Assembly: GCA_018821365.1 (NCBI GenBank)
Contig: JAHJML010000060.1
Coordinates: 1 to 35,196, forward strand
Origin: Actinomycetota bacterium
GTDB taxonomy: Bacteria > Actinomycetota > Acidimicrobiia > Spongiisociales > UBA11373
Length of the DNA: 35,196 bases
Direction: 5' to 3'
Part shown: positions 15,732 through 24,621 of the stretch, piece by piece
Layout: each line of letters opens with the position of its first letter
Numbering within the stretch: the stretch's first letter is position 1
The notes under the pieces: generated by a model
What the model saw: the letters and a program-made list of their open reading frames with translations, nothing else
What the model was told of the DNA's origin: nothing
Databases searched by the model: none
Position numbers and translations under genes: made by a program

Positions 15732-16517
15732 GTGAAGCTGGAACGAATCACCCGCGCCCCGGGGGAGGGCAAGGCGGTGCCACTGGTCTTCGTCCACGGC
15801 GCCTGGCACGGGGCGTGGTGTTGGGACGAGTTCTTCCTTCCCTACTTCGCCGAACAGGGATACGAGAGCCACGCCTTCTCCCTGCGGGGGCACGGCAAGA
15901 GCGAGCGATCCCGATCGCTGCGGACCACCCGGATCGACCACTACGTCGAGGACCTGGCCTCGGTGGTCGAGTCGCTGGAGGCTCCCCCGGTGCTGATCGG
16001 CCACTCGATGGGCGGACTCGTCGTCCAGCGGTACCTGGAGGGCCGGGACCTCCCGGGGGCGGTCCTGCTGGCGCCCGACCCCGTCGGTGGCGTGCTCGGC
16101 GCCACCCTTCGGATGGCGGCCCGGCATCCCGCCGCCTTCCTGAGGGCCAACCTCGGCCTCCGCCTCTGGCCGATCGTCGCCACCCCCGAGTTGGCCAGAG
16201 ATGCCTTCTTCCCCGCCGACATGTCCGAGGCCGACTCGGATCGCTACTGGTCCAGGCTCCAGGACGAGTCGTACCTGGCCTACCTGGACATGATGGTGTT
16301 CCGCCTTCCCCGCCCCGGGCGGGTGACGACGCCCATCCTGGTGGTGGGAGGGGAGGCCGACCGGATCTTCAGCATCGCCGAGATGCGGAAGACGGCGGCT
16401 GCCTATGGAGGCGACCCGGTCATGATCCCGGGCGCCGCTCACGATCTGATGCTCGACCCCCGGTGGCAGCAGGCGGCCGACGCCATCCTCGATTGGCTGG
16501 CCGGCCGGGGTCTCTGA
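15732..16517 (+). CDS. Alpha/beta-fold hydrolase
   Basis: A 261-residue hydrolase of the alpha/beta fold with a complete catalytic set: Ser92 in the nucleophile elbow GHSMGG, Asp210 in VVGGEADRIF and His237 in GAAHDLM. The oxyanion-hole segment VHGAWHGAWCWDEF (21-34) is the HG-x-W form common in small esterases and lactonases. A cap region lies between about residues 120 and 195. The natural substrate is not evident. The GTG at 15732 comes 15 bp after the DUF1876 stop with GCAGG just ahead of it. A terminator-like hairpin with a T-tract lies at 16672-16709 downstream. Confidence 0.9.
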   Translation: MKLERITRAPGEGKAVPLVFVHGAWHGAWCWDEFFLPYFAEQGYESHAFSLRGHGKSERSRSLRTTRIDHYVEDLASVVESLEAPPVLIGHSMGGLVVQRYLEGRDLPGAVLLAPDPVGGVLGATLRMAARHPAAFLRANLGLRLWPIVATPELARDAFFPADMSEADSDRYWSRLQDESYLAYLDMMVFRLPRPGRVTTPILVVGGEADRIFSIAEMRKTAAAYGGDPVMIPGAAHDLMLDPRWQQAADAILDWLAGRGL

Positions 16518-16671
16518 GGGGTTCCCCGTTCCCGACAGGGTCACACCGCTCAAGTCACCCGGCGGGATGCCGATAGCTGTGAGAGTTCGCCCGTATCGCT
16601 TCGTCCCACTCCCAAGTTGGACAGGAGGGACCCCCCTTCCTCCGACTCCTCCGAAAGCGAACGGCCGAACC

Positions 16672-16709
16672 GGCGGCCCCCTTCCCACCAGAGGGGGCCG
16701 CCACCTTTT
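16672..16709 (+). terminator. Rho-independent terminator
   Basis: A perfect 10-bp GC stem (GGCGGCCCCC, 16672-16681, with 16693-16702), an 11-nt loop and then ACCTTTT give the best intrinsic terminator of the window. It lies 155 nt after the hydrolase stop on the + strand. The stem resembles the nearby repeat family and may have arisen from it. Confidence 0.6.
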
Positions 16710-16733
16710 CCGGGGTCGGTGCGCCCCACCCCC

Positions 16734-17290
16734 ACCCCCTCTGCCCCCTCCGGGGGCATTCCCGACTGAGTGGCGAGCCGTCCGGTCTTCCTCTCTCCCG
16801 CGCCGCGGGGGAGAACACTACGCGCCACCAGAGGGCCTGCCCTCCCCCTCTGCCCCCCCGGGGGCATCTCCCCCGCAAGCGGGGGAGAACACTGCGCGCC
16901 ACCAGAGGGCCTGCCCTCCCCCTCTGCCCCCCCGGGGGCATCTCCCCCGCAAGCGGGGGAGAGCACTTTGTGACCCTCTGCCCCTCCGGGGACGTGTCCC
17001 CCGCCCCAGGGGCGGGAGAGAAGGCGAACCCGTCGATGAGCGGGCCGGGCGGTCTTCCTCTCTCCCGCGCAGCGGGGGAGATGCCCGCAGGGCAGAGGGG
17101 GCAGCCGGGGCCAGAGGGGGCGGTGCTCATCCAAAGGCGCGCACGGCGCGCCACCAGAGGGCCTGCCCTCCCCCTCTGCCCCCTCCGGGGGCATCTCCCC
17201 CGCAAGCGGGGGAGAACACTGCGCGCCACCAGAGGGCCTGCCCTCCCCCTCTGCCCCCTACGGGGGCATCTCCCCCACAAGCGGGGGAGA
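16734..17290. repeat. Cluster of 74-75 bp GC-rich palindromic repeats
   Basis: Each full unit contains GAGAACACTGCGCGCCACC, AGAGGGCCTGCCCTCC, CCTCTGCCCCC-CGGGGGCA and the near-perfect hairpin TCTCCCCCGC-AA-GCGGGGGAGA. Full units run at 16811-16884 and 16885-16958 (exact 74-bp spacing) and again at about 17138-17211 and 17212-17286. Rearranged partial units fill the rest (16734-16810, 16959-17137). The 787-bp interval 16518-17304 has no believable gene. Long open frames on both strands here only translate the repeat into Pro/Arg-rich text. The array ends directly at the 3' end of the PadR gene. Similar dispersed intergenic palindromes occur in other GC-rich genomes. Confidence 0.85.
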
Positions 17291-17304
17291 AGGGCGCCCA
17301 CTCG

Positions 17305-17814
17305 TCACGCTCGTCCGGCCAGGTCCTCCAGGAACGCCGCGGCGGCAGCGGCATTGTGGTGGCGCCACAGGTCGGCATCGTCGGGATCGTTGGGGAGCGT
17401 GGCGAGGGAGGCCAGAGCCCCGGAGAGCGCCTCCCGCTGCGCCCGCACCAACGGCGCCGTCGGCCTGCCCGATCTTCGCAGCAGGGCGACCTTGAGGAGG
17501 AAGCCGAGTCTCAGATCCCTGATGTGAGCGACCGGGGTCCCCAGCCAGGCATCGAGATCACATTGGCCGGCCACCGTGATCCGATAGACGGTCCGCTCCG
17601 GGCCCGCCTCGCCCGGTTCGGTGCGCTCTGCCACCACCAGGCCGTCGTCAGCGAGGCGGTCCACCGCCCGGTACACCAACGGCCGCCGCACCGTGAGCAC
17701 CCGCCCCAGTGGGCCACCACTCCCCAAGAGGCGGGCGAGCGCAAACGGGTGAGCAGGCTCCTCGGCAAGGAGGCCGAGCACGGCCCACTCTCCGAGCGAT
17801 CGTCGCTCCTCCAC
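17305..17814 (-). CDS. PadR-family transcriptional regulator
   Basis: A 169-residue PadR-type regulator. The N-terminal winged helix-turn-helix is visible: SLGEWAVLGLLAEEPAHPFALARLL, then a recognition region (TVRRPLVYRAVDRLADDGLV) and the wing (ERTVYRITVAGQCDLDAWL). The C-terminal part is helical, as expected for the dimerisation domain. I choose the GTG at 17814 because GGAGGAG lies 8 nt upstream (17823-17829). An in-frame ATG at 17856 would add 14 Arg-rich residues, has no ribosome-binding site and falls inside the inverted repeat at 17846-17866. It is divergent from modABC with only 53 bp between the starts, so it likely controls itself and the molybdate operon. Its ligand is unknown. Confidence 0.85.
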   Translation of the reverse strand: MEERRSLGEWAVLGLLAEEPAHPFALARLLGSGGPLGRVLTVRRPLVYRAVDRLADDGLVVAERTEPGEAGPERTVYRITVAGQCDLDAWLGTPVAHIRDLRLGFLLKVALLRRSGRPTAPLVRAQREALSGALASLATLPNDPDDADLWRHHNAAAAAAFLEDLAGRA

Positions 17815-17845
17815 CGGTATCGCTCCTCCGCGTCGCGCTTTCCAC

Positions 17846-19416
<1,571 letters not shown>

Positions 19417-19420
<4 letters not shown>

Positions 19421-20478
19421 GCGGCCTCTCCGCCCAACTCCACGTCGAGCGGCCCTCGGGGTTCGTCCTCGACATCGCCCTCGAGGCCGAGGCGGGCACC
19501 ACCGTGGCGCTGCTGGGGCCCAACGGGGCCGGCAAGTCGACCTCCCTGTGGGCACTGGCCGGGGTGATCGCCCTCGCCGGGGGAGGCATCTCGCTGGACG
19601 GCCGGGTCCTCGACGACCCGGCGTCCGGGGTCTTCGTCCCTCCCGAAGATCGGAGGATCGGCGCCCTCTTCCAGGACGTCCTGCTGTTCCCCCACCTCGA
19701 TGTGGCCGGCAACGTCGCCTTCGCTCTCCGGGCCCGGGCCTCATCGCAGCGAGCGGCCGACCGGGAGGCGCACGAGTGGCTCGACCGGTTCGAGTTGAGC
19801 GACCTGGCGGCGATGCGGCCCGCCGAACTGTCGGGCGGCCAAGCCCAGCGGGTGGGATTGGCGAGAGCGCTGGCGGCCGGACCGGATCTGCTGCTGTTGG
19901 ACGAACCGCTCTCGGCGCTCGACGTGGGGAGCCGGGCCCGGGTTCGCCGCATGCTCGCCGAGCACCTCTCCGGCTTTGCCGGGCCGCGCATCCTGATCAC
20001 CCACGATCCGGCCGAGGCGGCGCTGCTGGCCGACCGGGTGGTGGTCGTCGAAGCCGGGACGGTCACCCAGACCGGGACCCCCGAGCAGATCCTGCGGGCT
20101 CCTCGCACCGCCTATACCGCAGACCTGGCCGGGCTCAACCTGCTCACCGGGGCGGCGGGTGGCGGGATGATCGATGTCGGGGCCGGGCCCGGCCTCCAGG
20201 TGGCCGACCGGTCGGTGGCGGGCGAGGTGCTGGTGACCATCCATCCCAGAGCGGTGTCGATCCACCCGAGCCGTCCCACCGGCAGTGCTCGCAACACCTG
20301 GCCGTCGACGATCACCTCGATCGAGACGCTCGGCAACCTCTGCCGGGTCCAGTTCGAGCATCCGATACCGCTGACCGCTGAGATCACCGTCGAGGCGCAG
20401 CGATCACTCGGTCTGGAACCCGGCACCCGGGTGTGGGTGGCGATCAAGGCCACTGAGATCGAGGTGCTGCCGGGGTAG
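19417..20478 (+). CDS. modC: Molybdate ABC transporter, ATP-binding protein
   Basis: The 353-residue ATPase energises ModB. Nucleotide-binding motifs are complete: Walker A GPNGAGKST (34-42), Q-loop LFQDVLLFPHL (Gln86), signature LSGGQ (138-142), Walker B LLLLDEP (Asp162, Glu163), a D-loop SALD and an H-loop ITHDPAEA. The C-terminal ~100 residues hold one TOBE/Mop-like domain, where oxyanion can bind and inhibit transport. The GTG at 19417 is preferred because it repeats the 4-bp GTGA overlap seen at modA-modB; ATG at 19402 would add five codons. It ends 7 bp before the stop of the convergent Nudix gene. Confidence 0.94.
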
Positions 20479-20485
20479 GGCCGCC

Positions 20486-21046
20486 TCAGCCCCGGTTCTC
20501 CTCCCCGGCGGCGAGCCAGGTCCTCAGGATCGCCAGCGCCGGGCCGGTGAACTGCTCGGCCCGGCCCAGCATCTCGGCGACCAGTGCCACCGGCACCCAT
20601 GCCGGGTCGGCCGTTTCGCCCGGCAGTGGGCGCGGCTCACCCTCGGCGATGCAAGCGAAAGCCAGGTGGAGCGCCGGGTAGGCACCCCCGACACCCACGG
20701 TCACGGCGAGCGGTTGCAGCGCCAGGAACGGCCTGCCGGGAGCGGCCAGGTGCTCCCGGGCGGGGGCCTCCACCCGCACCACCCGCAGGCCGGTCTCCTC
20801 CTCGACCTCGCGGGTCACCGCCTCGACGGGGGTCTCACCGGCCCGCCAGCGCCCCATCGGGATCTCCCACCTGCCCCGCACCGCGTCGGGCTTGTCCCGC
20901 TTCTGCAGCAGCAGGCGGTGTCGCCCCTCGTCGGGAAACACCAGAGCGGCCACCACCGGCACCACCAGCGACTCCTCGCCCATGGCGGCCACCGGAACCT
21001 CCACCCAATGATCCCCAACCCACACCAGATGCCGCCCGGCGGTCAT
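20486..21046 (-). CDS. Nudix hydrolase
   Basis: A 186-residue Nudix enzyme. The full Nudix box G-x5-E-x7-R-E-x-x-E-E-x-G-x is present: GRWRAGE, then TPVEAVT, then REVEEETGL, which coordinates divalent metal. Before it lie a strand VVPVVAALVFPDEG and the segment LLLQKRDKPDAVRGRWEIPMG, usual for enzymes acting on nucleoside diphosphates linked to another group. The substrate is not predictable. The start at 21046 is the ATG nearest the domain. There is no Shine-Dalgarno sequence, and the frame stays open further upstream without family resemblance, so the true start is uncertain. It is convergent with modC and divergent from the ACT gene. Confidence 0.88.
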   Translation of the reverse strand: MTAGRHLVWVGDHWVEVPVAAMGEESLVVPVVAALVFPDEGRHRLLLQKRDKPDAVRGRWEIPMGRWRAGETPVEAVTREVEEETGLRVVRVEAPAREHLAAPGRPFLALQPLAVTVGVGGAYPALHLAFACIAEGEPRPLPGETADPAWVPVALVAEMLGRAEQFTGPALAILRTWLAAGEENRG

Positions 21047-21190
21047 CGGAGGGTCCGGGGCGCCGGGACCGCCGGCCGGCGCATCATGGAGAGCGCGGCC
21101 TTTCCGCCCCGGCACGCCCGAGGGGGCAGGATGGTCTCCGGCGGCCCGATCGACTGCACGGCGGCCACGGTACTCGTCGGCCGCGTCGCC

Positions 21191-21196
21191 TAGCAT
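21191..21196 (+). promoter_or_regulatory. Possible -10 box for a leaderless transcript
   Basis: TAGCAT fits TAnnnT and lies 6 nt before the ATG at 21203, which has no Shine-Dalgarno sequence. The geometry equals that at 4680-4692. No clear -35 box is seen. Confidence 0.4.
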
Positions 21197-21202
21197 CGGG
21201 GC

Positions 21203-21583
21203 ATGACCGAATTCACGGTGCACCTCGCCAACCGACCCGGGATGCTGGCGACCCTCACCGAGCAACTCGCCTCCGCCGGCATCAACATCGAGGCGCTGGC
21301 CGCCTTCGGCATCGACGAGATCGGGGTGGTGCGACTGATGGTGGAAGACTGCATCACCACCCGTTCGGTCCTCAAGAAGGCGGGCATGACCTTCGACGAG
21401 CGGCCCATCCAGGTGATCCAACTCCCCCACAAGCCGGGAGCGCTGGCCACCATGGCCCGCGACCTGGCCGATGCCGGCATCAACATCGACGCGGTCTACC
21501 TGCTGCGCTCTTCGGCCGAGGGCCTCGACTTCGCCATCGGGGTCGATGATCCGGAGGCCGCCGCCGAGCGATTCCGCCGCTGA
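21203..21583 (+). CDS. Tandem ACT-domain protein
   Basis: A 126-residue protein made only of two ACT domains (about 2-70 and 71-126). Each starts with the diagnostic strand-loop-helix: FTVHLANRPGMLATLTEQLASAGINIEAL and IQVIQLPHKPGALATMARDLADAGINIDAV. The Gly after the Asn/Lys-Pro turn is the usual amino-acid-binding position. Free-standing ACT pairs act as amino-acid sensors or regulatory subunits, but no catalytic partner is evident in the window. The oxidoreductase gene starts 2 bp after its stop, so both are on one message. The start lacks a ribosome-binding site and appears leaderless. Confidence 0.9.
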   Translation: MTEFTVHLANRPGMLATLTEQLASAGINIEALAAFGIDEIGVVRLMVEDCITTRSVLKKAGMTFDERPIQVIQLPHKPGALATMARDLADAGINIDAVYLLRSSAEGLDFAIGVDDPEAAAERFRR

Positions 21584-21585
21584 CC

Positions 21586-22608
21586 ATGGGCGTCGGCTAC
21601 GGCCTCATCTCGTGTCAATTGACCCCGGGCGACCGGCGCGGCTGGGGCGACCTCTACGCCGAGGCCCTCGACCTCGCCGTGCTGGCGGAGTCCGCCGGTC
21701 TGGACTCGGTGTGGACCACCGAACACCACTTCGTCGACGACGGCTACATGCCCTCGCTGCTGGTCACCAGTGCTGCCATCGCCGCCCGCACCGAGCGCAT
21801 CCGGATCGGGACCGCGGTGGTGCTGGCCCCCCTCCACCATCCACTCCGCCTCGCCGAGGACGCCGCCACCGTCTCGCTGCTGTCGCGGGGACGGCTGATC
21901 CTGGGCCTCGGGTTGGGTTGGTCGCAGGTGGAGTTCGAGGGCCTGGGCGCCGACTTTGGCAGCCGGGGAGCGGCCATGTCCGAGATCCTGTCGATCCTCC
22001 CCCGGGCCTGGTCGGGCGAGCCGATCGCCTGGGGAGGCCCGCTGCATCCGGTGGGGCCCATCGCCATCCGGCCGGTGCCCGAGCATCCGATCCCGATCTG
22101 GATCGGCGGCGGGGCCGATGCCGCGGTGGAGAGGGCGGCCCGGATGGCCGACGGGTTCTTCTCCAACGCACTCCCCGAGCGGTTCGTGGAGCAGGTGCGC
22201 CTGGCCGAGGCGGCCCGTGAGGAGGCCGGCATCGAGACCCCGTTCTCATGGGCGTACTACGGGATCGTCCACCTCTGTGAGGATGCCGACGAGGGGTGGG
22301 AGGAGATTCGGGACTCGGTGCGCCTCATGACCTGGAAGTACGGCGACATGGAACAGTCGGCGACCCGCCAGACGGGGGTGCTCCCGTCGCCGCCGCCGAT
22401 GGATGCCGCCATTGAGGCGGCGCTGCGCACTCGGGTGATGGTGGGGACCGCCGAGCAGGTGGCGGAGCGGATCCTCTCCATCCGGGAGGCGGCGGGGATC
22501 CCCTTCGACTTCGTGGCCCGCAGTTACTTCCCCGACCGGCCCTACGGGGCACTCGCCGAACAGATCCACCGCCTCGCCGGGGATCTGGCGCCCCTGCTCG
22601 GCGTCTGA
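21586..22608 (+). CDS. LLM-class (luciferase-like) flavin-dependent oxidoreductase
   Basis: A 340-residue single-domain TIM-barrel oxidoreductase of the bacterial-luciferase superfamily, using FMN or coenzyme F420. Family marks are GLDSVWTTEHHFVDDGYMPS, RIRIGTAVVLAPLHHPLRLAEDAATV, GRLILGLGLGWSQVEFEGLG and, in the second half, PIPIWIGGG followed by AARMADGFF. The EHHF motif is more common in the FMN monooxygenase-type branch, but cofactor choice is not certain from sequence alone. Its substrate is unknown. It begins 2 bp after the ACT gene and converges with gatD, whose stop is 13 bp away. Confidence 0.9.
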   Translation: MGVGYGLISCQLTPGDRRGWGDLYAEALDLAVLAESAGLDSVWTTEHHFVDDGYMPSLLVTSAAIAARTERIRIGTAVVLAPLHHPLRLAEDAATVSLLSRGRLILGLGLGWSQVEFEGLGADFGSRGAAMSEILSILPRAWSGEPIAWGGPLHPVGPIAIRPVPEHPIPIWIGGGADAAVERAARMADGFFSNALPERFVEQVRLAEAAREEAGIETPFSWAYYGIVHLCEDADEGWEEIRDSVRLMTWKYGDMEQSATRQTGVLPSPPPMDAAIEAALRTRVMVGTAEQVAERILSIREAAGIPFDFVARSYFPDRPYGALAEQIHRLAGDLAPLLGV

Positions 22609-22621
22609 TCTGGCCCGGCCG

Positions 22622-23338
22622 CTAGGGCCGCTTGGCGGCCGCCCGGGCCGCTTGCATCTCCAGGTCGTCGTCCAGTGGTTCCAATCCATCGACCGGCCCG
22701 TAGCGGGTGCGGACGGCGCGCAGGATCAACTCGTCGGCAAACCCCGGGTTCTTGGGCAGCAGCGACCCGTGCAGGTAGGAGCCGAAGGCATTGCGGGTGA
22801 CCGCCCCCTCGTCGGAGGTCTTCTCGTTGTTGCCGTGCCCCTTGCGGACCGTCCCCAGCGGCTGCTGGCCGCCGGCGAGGAAGGTCCGGCCGCTGTGGTT
22901 CTCGAAGCCGACCAACGTGCCCCACGGCGTGTCGAGCACGATGTTGCCGATCATCCGCTTGGAGCCGCCCAGGGTCTCGAGGTCGAAGACGCCGATGCCG
23001 GGGATCTCGTCCCCGGTGTGGGTGACGAAGCGGTGGCCGAACAACTGGTACGTGCCGCAGATGGTCAGGAACACCGTCCCGGCCCCGACCGCCTCGTGGA
23101 TGGCCCCCGCCCGGTGCTGCAGATCGCCGGCCACCTGCAGTTGGGAAAGGTCCTCGCCTCCCCCGGCCACCACCAGATCGGCGGCCGTGAAGTCGTACGG
23201 TTCGCCGACGGGGATCCGATCGATCACGGCTTCCCACCCGCGCCACTCGATCCTCCTGGAGAGGGCGATCACATTGCCGGTGTCCCCGTAGATGTTCATC
23301 TCCCCGGGGTAGAGGTGGGCGATCCGCAGCAGGGTCAC
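22622..23338 (-). CDS. gatD: Lipid II isoglutaminyl synthase, glutaminase subunit GatD
   Basis: A 238-residue CobB/CobQ-type glutamine amidotransferase. It releases ammonia from glutamine for MurT, which amidates the alpha-carboxyl of D-Glu in the peptidoglycan stem peptide. The nucleophile Cys94 lies in FLTICGTYQLFG and the catalytic His190 in GSYLHGSLLPKNP, the expected positions for GatD. HLYPGEMNIYGDTGNV near the N-terminus is a GatD signature that includes the glutamine-binding region. The GTG at 23338 overlaps the murT stop by 4 bp. A GTG six bases further upstream (23344) is possible. The C-terminal ~20 residues are a charged tail. Confidence 0.94.
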   Translation of the reverse strand: MTLLRIAHLYPGEMNIYGDTGNVIALSRRIEWRGWEAVIDRIPVGEPYDFTAADLVVAGGGEDLSQLQVAGDLQHRAGAIHEAVGAGTVFLTICGTYQLFGHRFVTHTGDEIPGIGVFDLETLGGSKRMIGNIVLDTPWGTLVGFENHSGRTFLAGGQQPLGTVRKGHGNNEKTSDEGAVTRNAFGSYLHGSLLPKNPGFADELILRAVRTRYGPVDGLEPLDDDLEMQAARAAAKRP

Positions 23339-24612
23339 GTCCACGCCTCCCGCCGATGGGTGCCCGGCTGCAGCAGGTCGAGCAGGTCCAACATGGCGGT
23401 GTAGGTCGGCACCAGGTAGCCGGTGCCGCCCTCGGGGACCGTCGCGACGAACCGGGTGAGGGCCGCCGCCGCATCCGGCTCGGACCAGGCGGCCTCGATG
23501 CCGGCGTACTTGAGCCGGACGGCCATGTCGAGCGCCCGGATGCCCGAGGTGGCGTAGTGGTGGCCGGTGGGGGCCAGATCCTCCACCCTGGCGTCCCACA
23601 GCCACGACACGTCCCGCCCGTCTGCGATGTTGTCGTTGATGGCGATCATCACCTGGGCCCCGCCGGGGACATCGGCGAGCAGGCGGATGGCCTGGTTGAA
23701 GCCCGCCGGGTTCTTCACCAGCAGCAGGCGCACCCGGCGGCCCTCGTAGTGGATCACCTGCCCCCGCCCCCACGCCGGTTCCACGCCGGAGGCGGCGGAG
23801 AGCGCCGTCTCGGCCTCCACCTCGAGGACCCGGGCGGCCAACAGTGCCCCGGCCGCGTTGTAGGCGTTGTAGACCCCCGGAAGCTGCAGGCGGAGTGAGA
23901 CGGGCCGGCCCTCGATCAGCAGTTCCACCTGCTGCCCGTCACCGTCGGCCGCCGCCCCGGCCACCAGCACGTCGGGTTCCGGTCCGGACCGCGGCACCGG
24001 TTCGTCGCCGTAGAGGGTGCGATCGTCGGGCATCGCCGCCCGCACCCCGGCCGCCCCTCCGAAGAACACGTCGGCGTCGGCGGTGCCGGCGAGGCCGGCG
24101 ACCAATGGGTCGTCTGCGTTGAGGACGGCGGTGGCGGTGTGTGCGAGCGCCGCCCGGATGTGGGCGGCGGTCGTGTTGAGCTCCCCGTACCGATCAAGTT
24201 GATCCCGGGCCAGGTTGGTCACCACCACCACCTCGGGCAGGAGCCGCCGACCCAGGCCACGGACGGCTGCTTCGTCCACCTCGAACACGGCCACCTCGGC
24301 GTCGATGCGTCCCCGCCTCGCCACCTCGATCAGCCTGGTGGCGACCCCCCGGGCCAGGTTGGAGCCGGTGTGGTTGGTCACCACTCGCATCCCCCCGGCC
24401 TCGAGCATCCCCACCAGCAGCTTGGTGGTGGTGGTCTTGCCGTTGGTGCCGGTGACGACGGCGACGGGAAGCGACCCGACCAGTTTCTCGATCAGCCGGG
24501 GGTCGATCCGCTCCCCGACCAGGCCGGGGATGGCCGAGCCGCCCCGTCCGAGCAGTTGGCTGACCCTGCCCGAGAGGCGGCCGAGGAACGCGGCGATGCG
24601 AAGGCGCAGCAC
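23335..24612 (-). CDS. murT: Lipid II isoglutaminyl synthase, Mur-ligase subunit MurT, without zinc-ribbon cysteines
   Basis: A 425-residue Mur-ligase-type protein that activates the D-Glu alpha-carboxyl with ATP and accepts ammonia from GatD. The ATP loop is VVTGTNGKTTTTK (52-64), followed by TNHTGSNLARGV (79-90), VVTNLARDQLDRYGE (130-144) and the MurT C-terminal motif NDNIADGRDVSWLWD (326-340), whose acidic residues include the likely partner of the GatD triad. The region at about 195-230, where described MurT proteins carry a four-cysteine zinc ribbon, has no cysteine, and neither does the rest of the protein. The GTG at 24612 follows the ABC exporter stop by 9 bp. It overlaps gatD by 4 bp, so all belong to one leftward operon. 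Confidence 0.93.
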   Translation of the reverse strand: MLRLRIAAFLGRLSGRVSQLLGRGGSAIPGLVGERIDPRLIEKLVGSLPVAVVTGTNGKTTTTKLLVGMLEAGGMRVVTNHTGSNLARGVATRLIEVARRGRIDAEVAVFEVDEAAVRGLGRRLLPEVVVVTNLARDQLDRYGELNTTAAHIRAALAHTATAVLNADDPLVAGLAGTADADVFFGGAAGVRAAMPDDRTLYGDEPVPRSGPEPDVLVAGAAADGDGQQVELLIEGRPVSLRLQLPGVYNAYNAAGALLAARVLEVEAETALSAASGVEPAWGRGQVIHYEGRRVRLLLVKNPAGFNQAIRLLADVPGGAQVMIAINDNIADGRDVSWLWDARVEDLAPTGHHYATSGIRALDMAVRLKYAGIEAAWSEPDAAAALTRFVATVPEGGTGYLVPTYTAMLDLLDLLQPGTHRREAWT

Positions 24613-24621
24613 CCCGGGACT

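Noticed and set aside
16555-17301. Repetitive Pro/Arg/Gly open frames on both strands
   Set aside because: They only translate the 74-bp palindromic repeats; no ribosome-binding sites and no protein-like composition.
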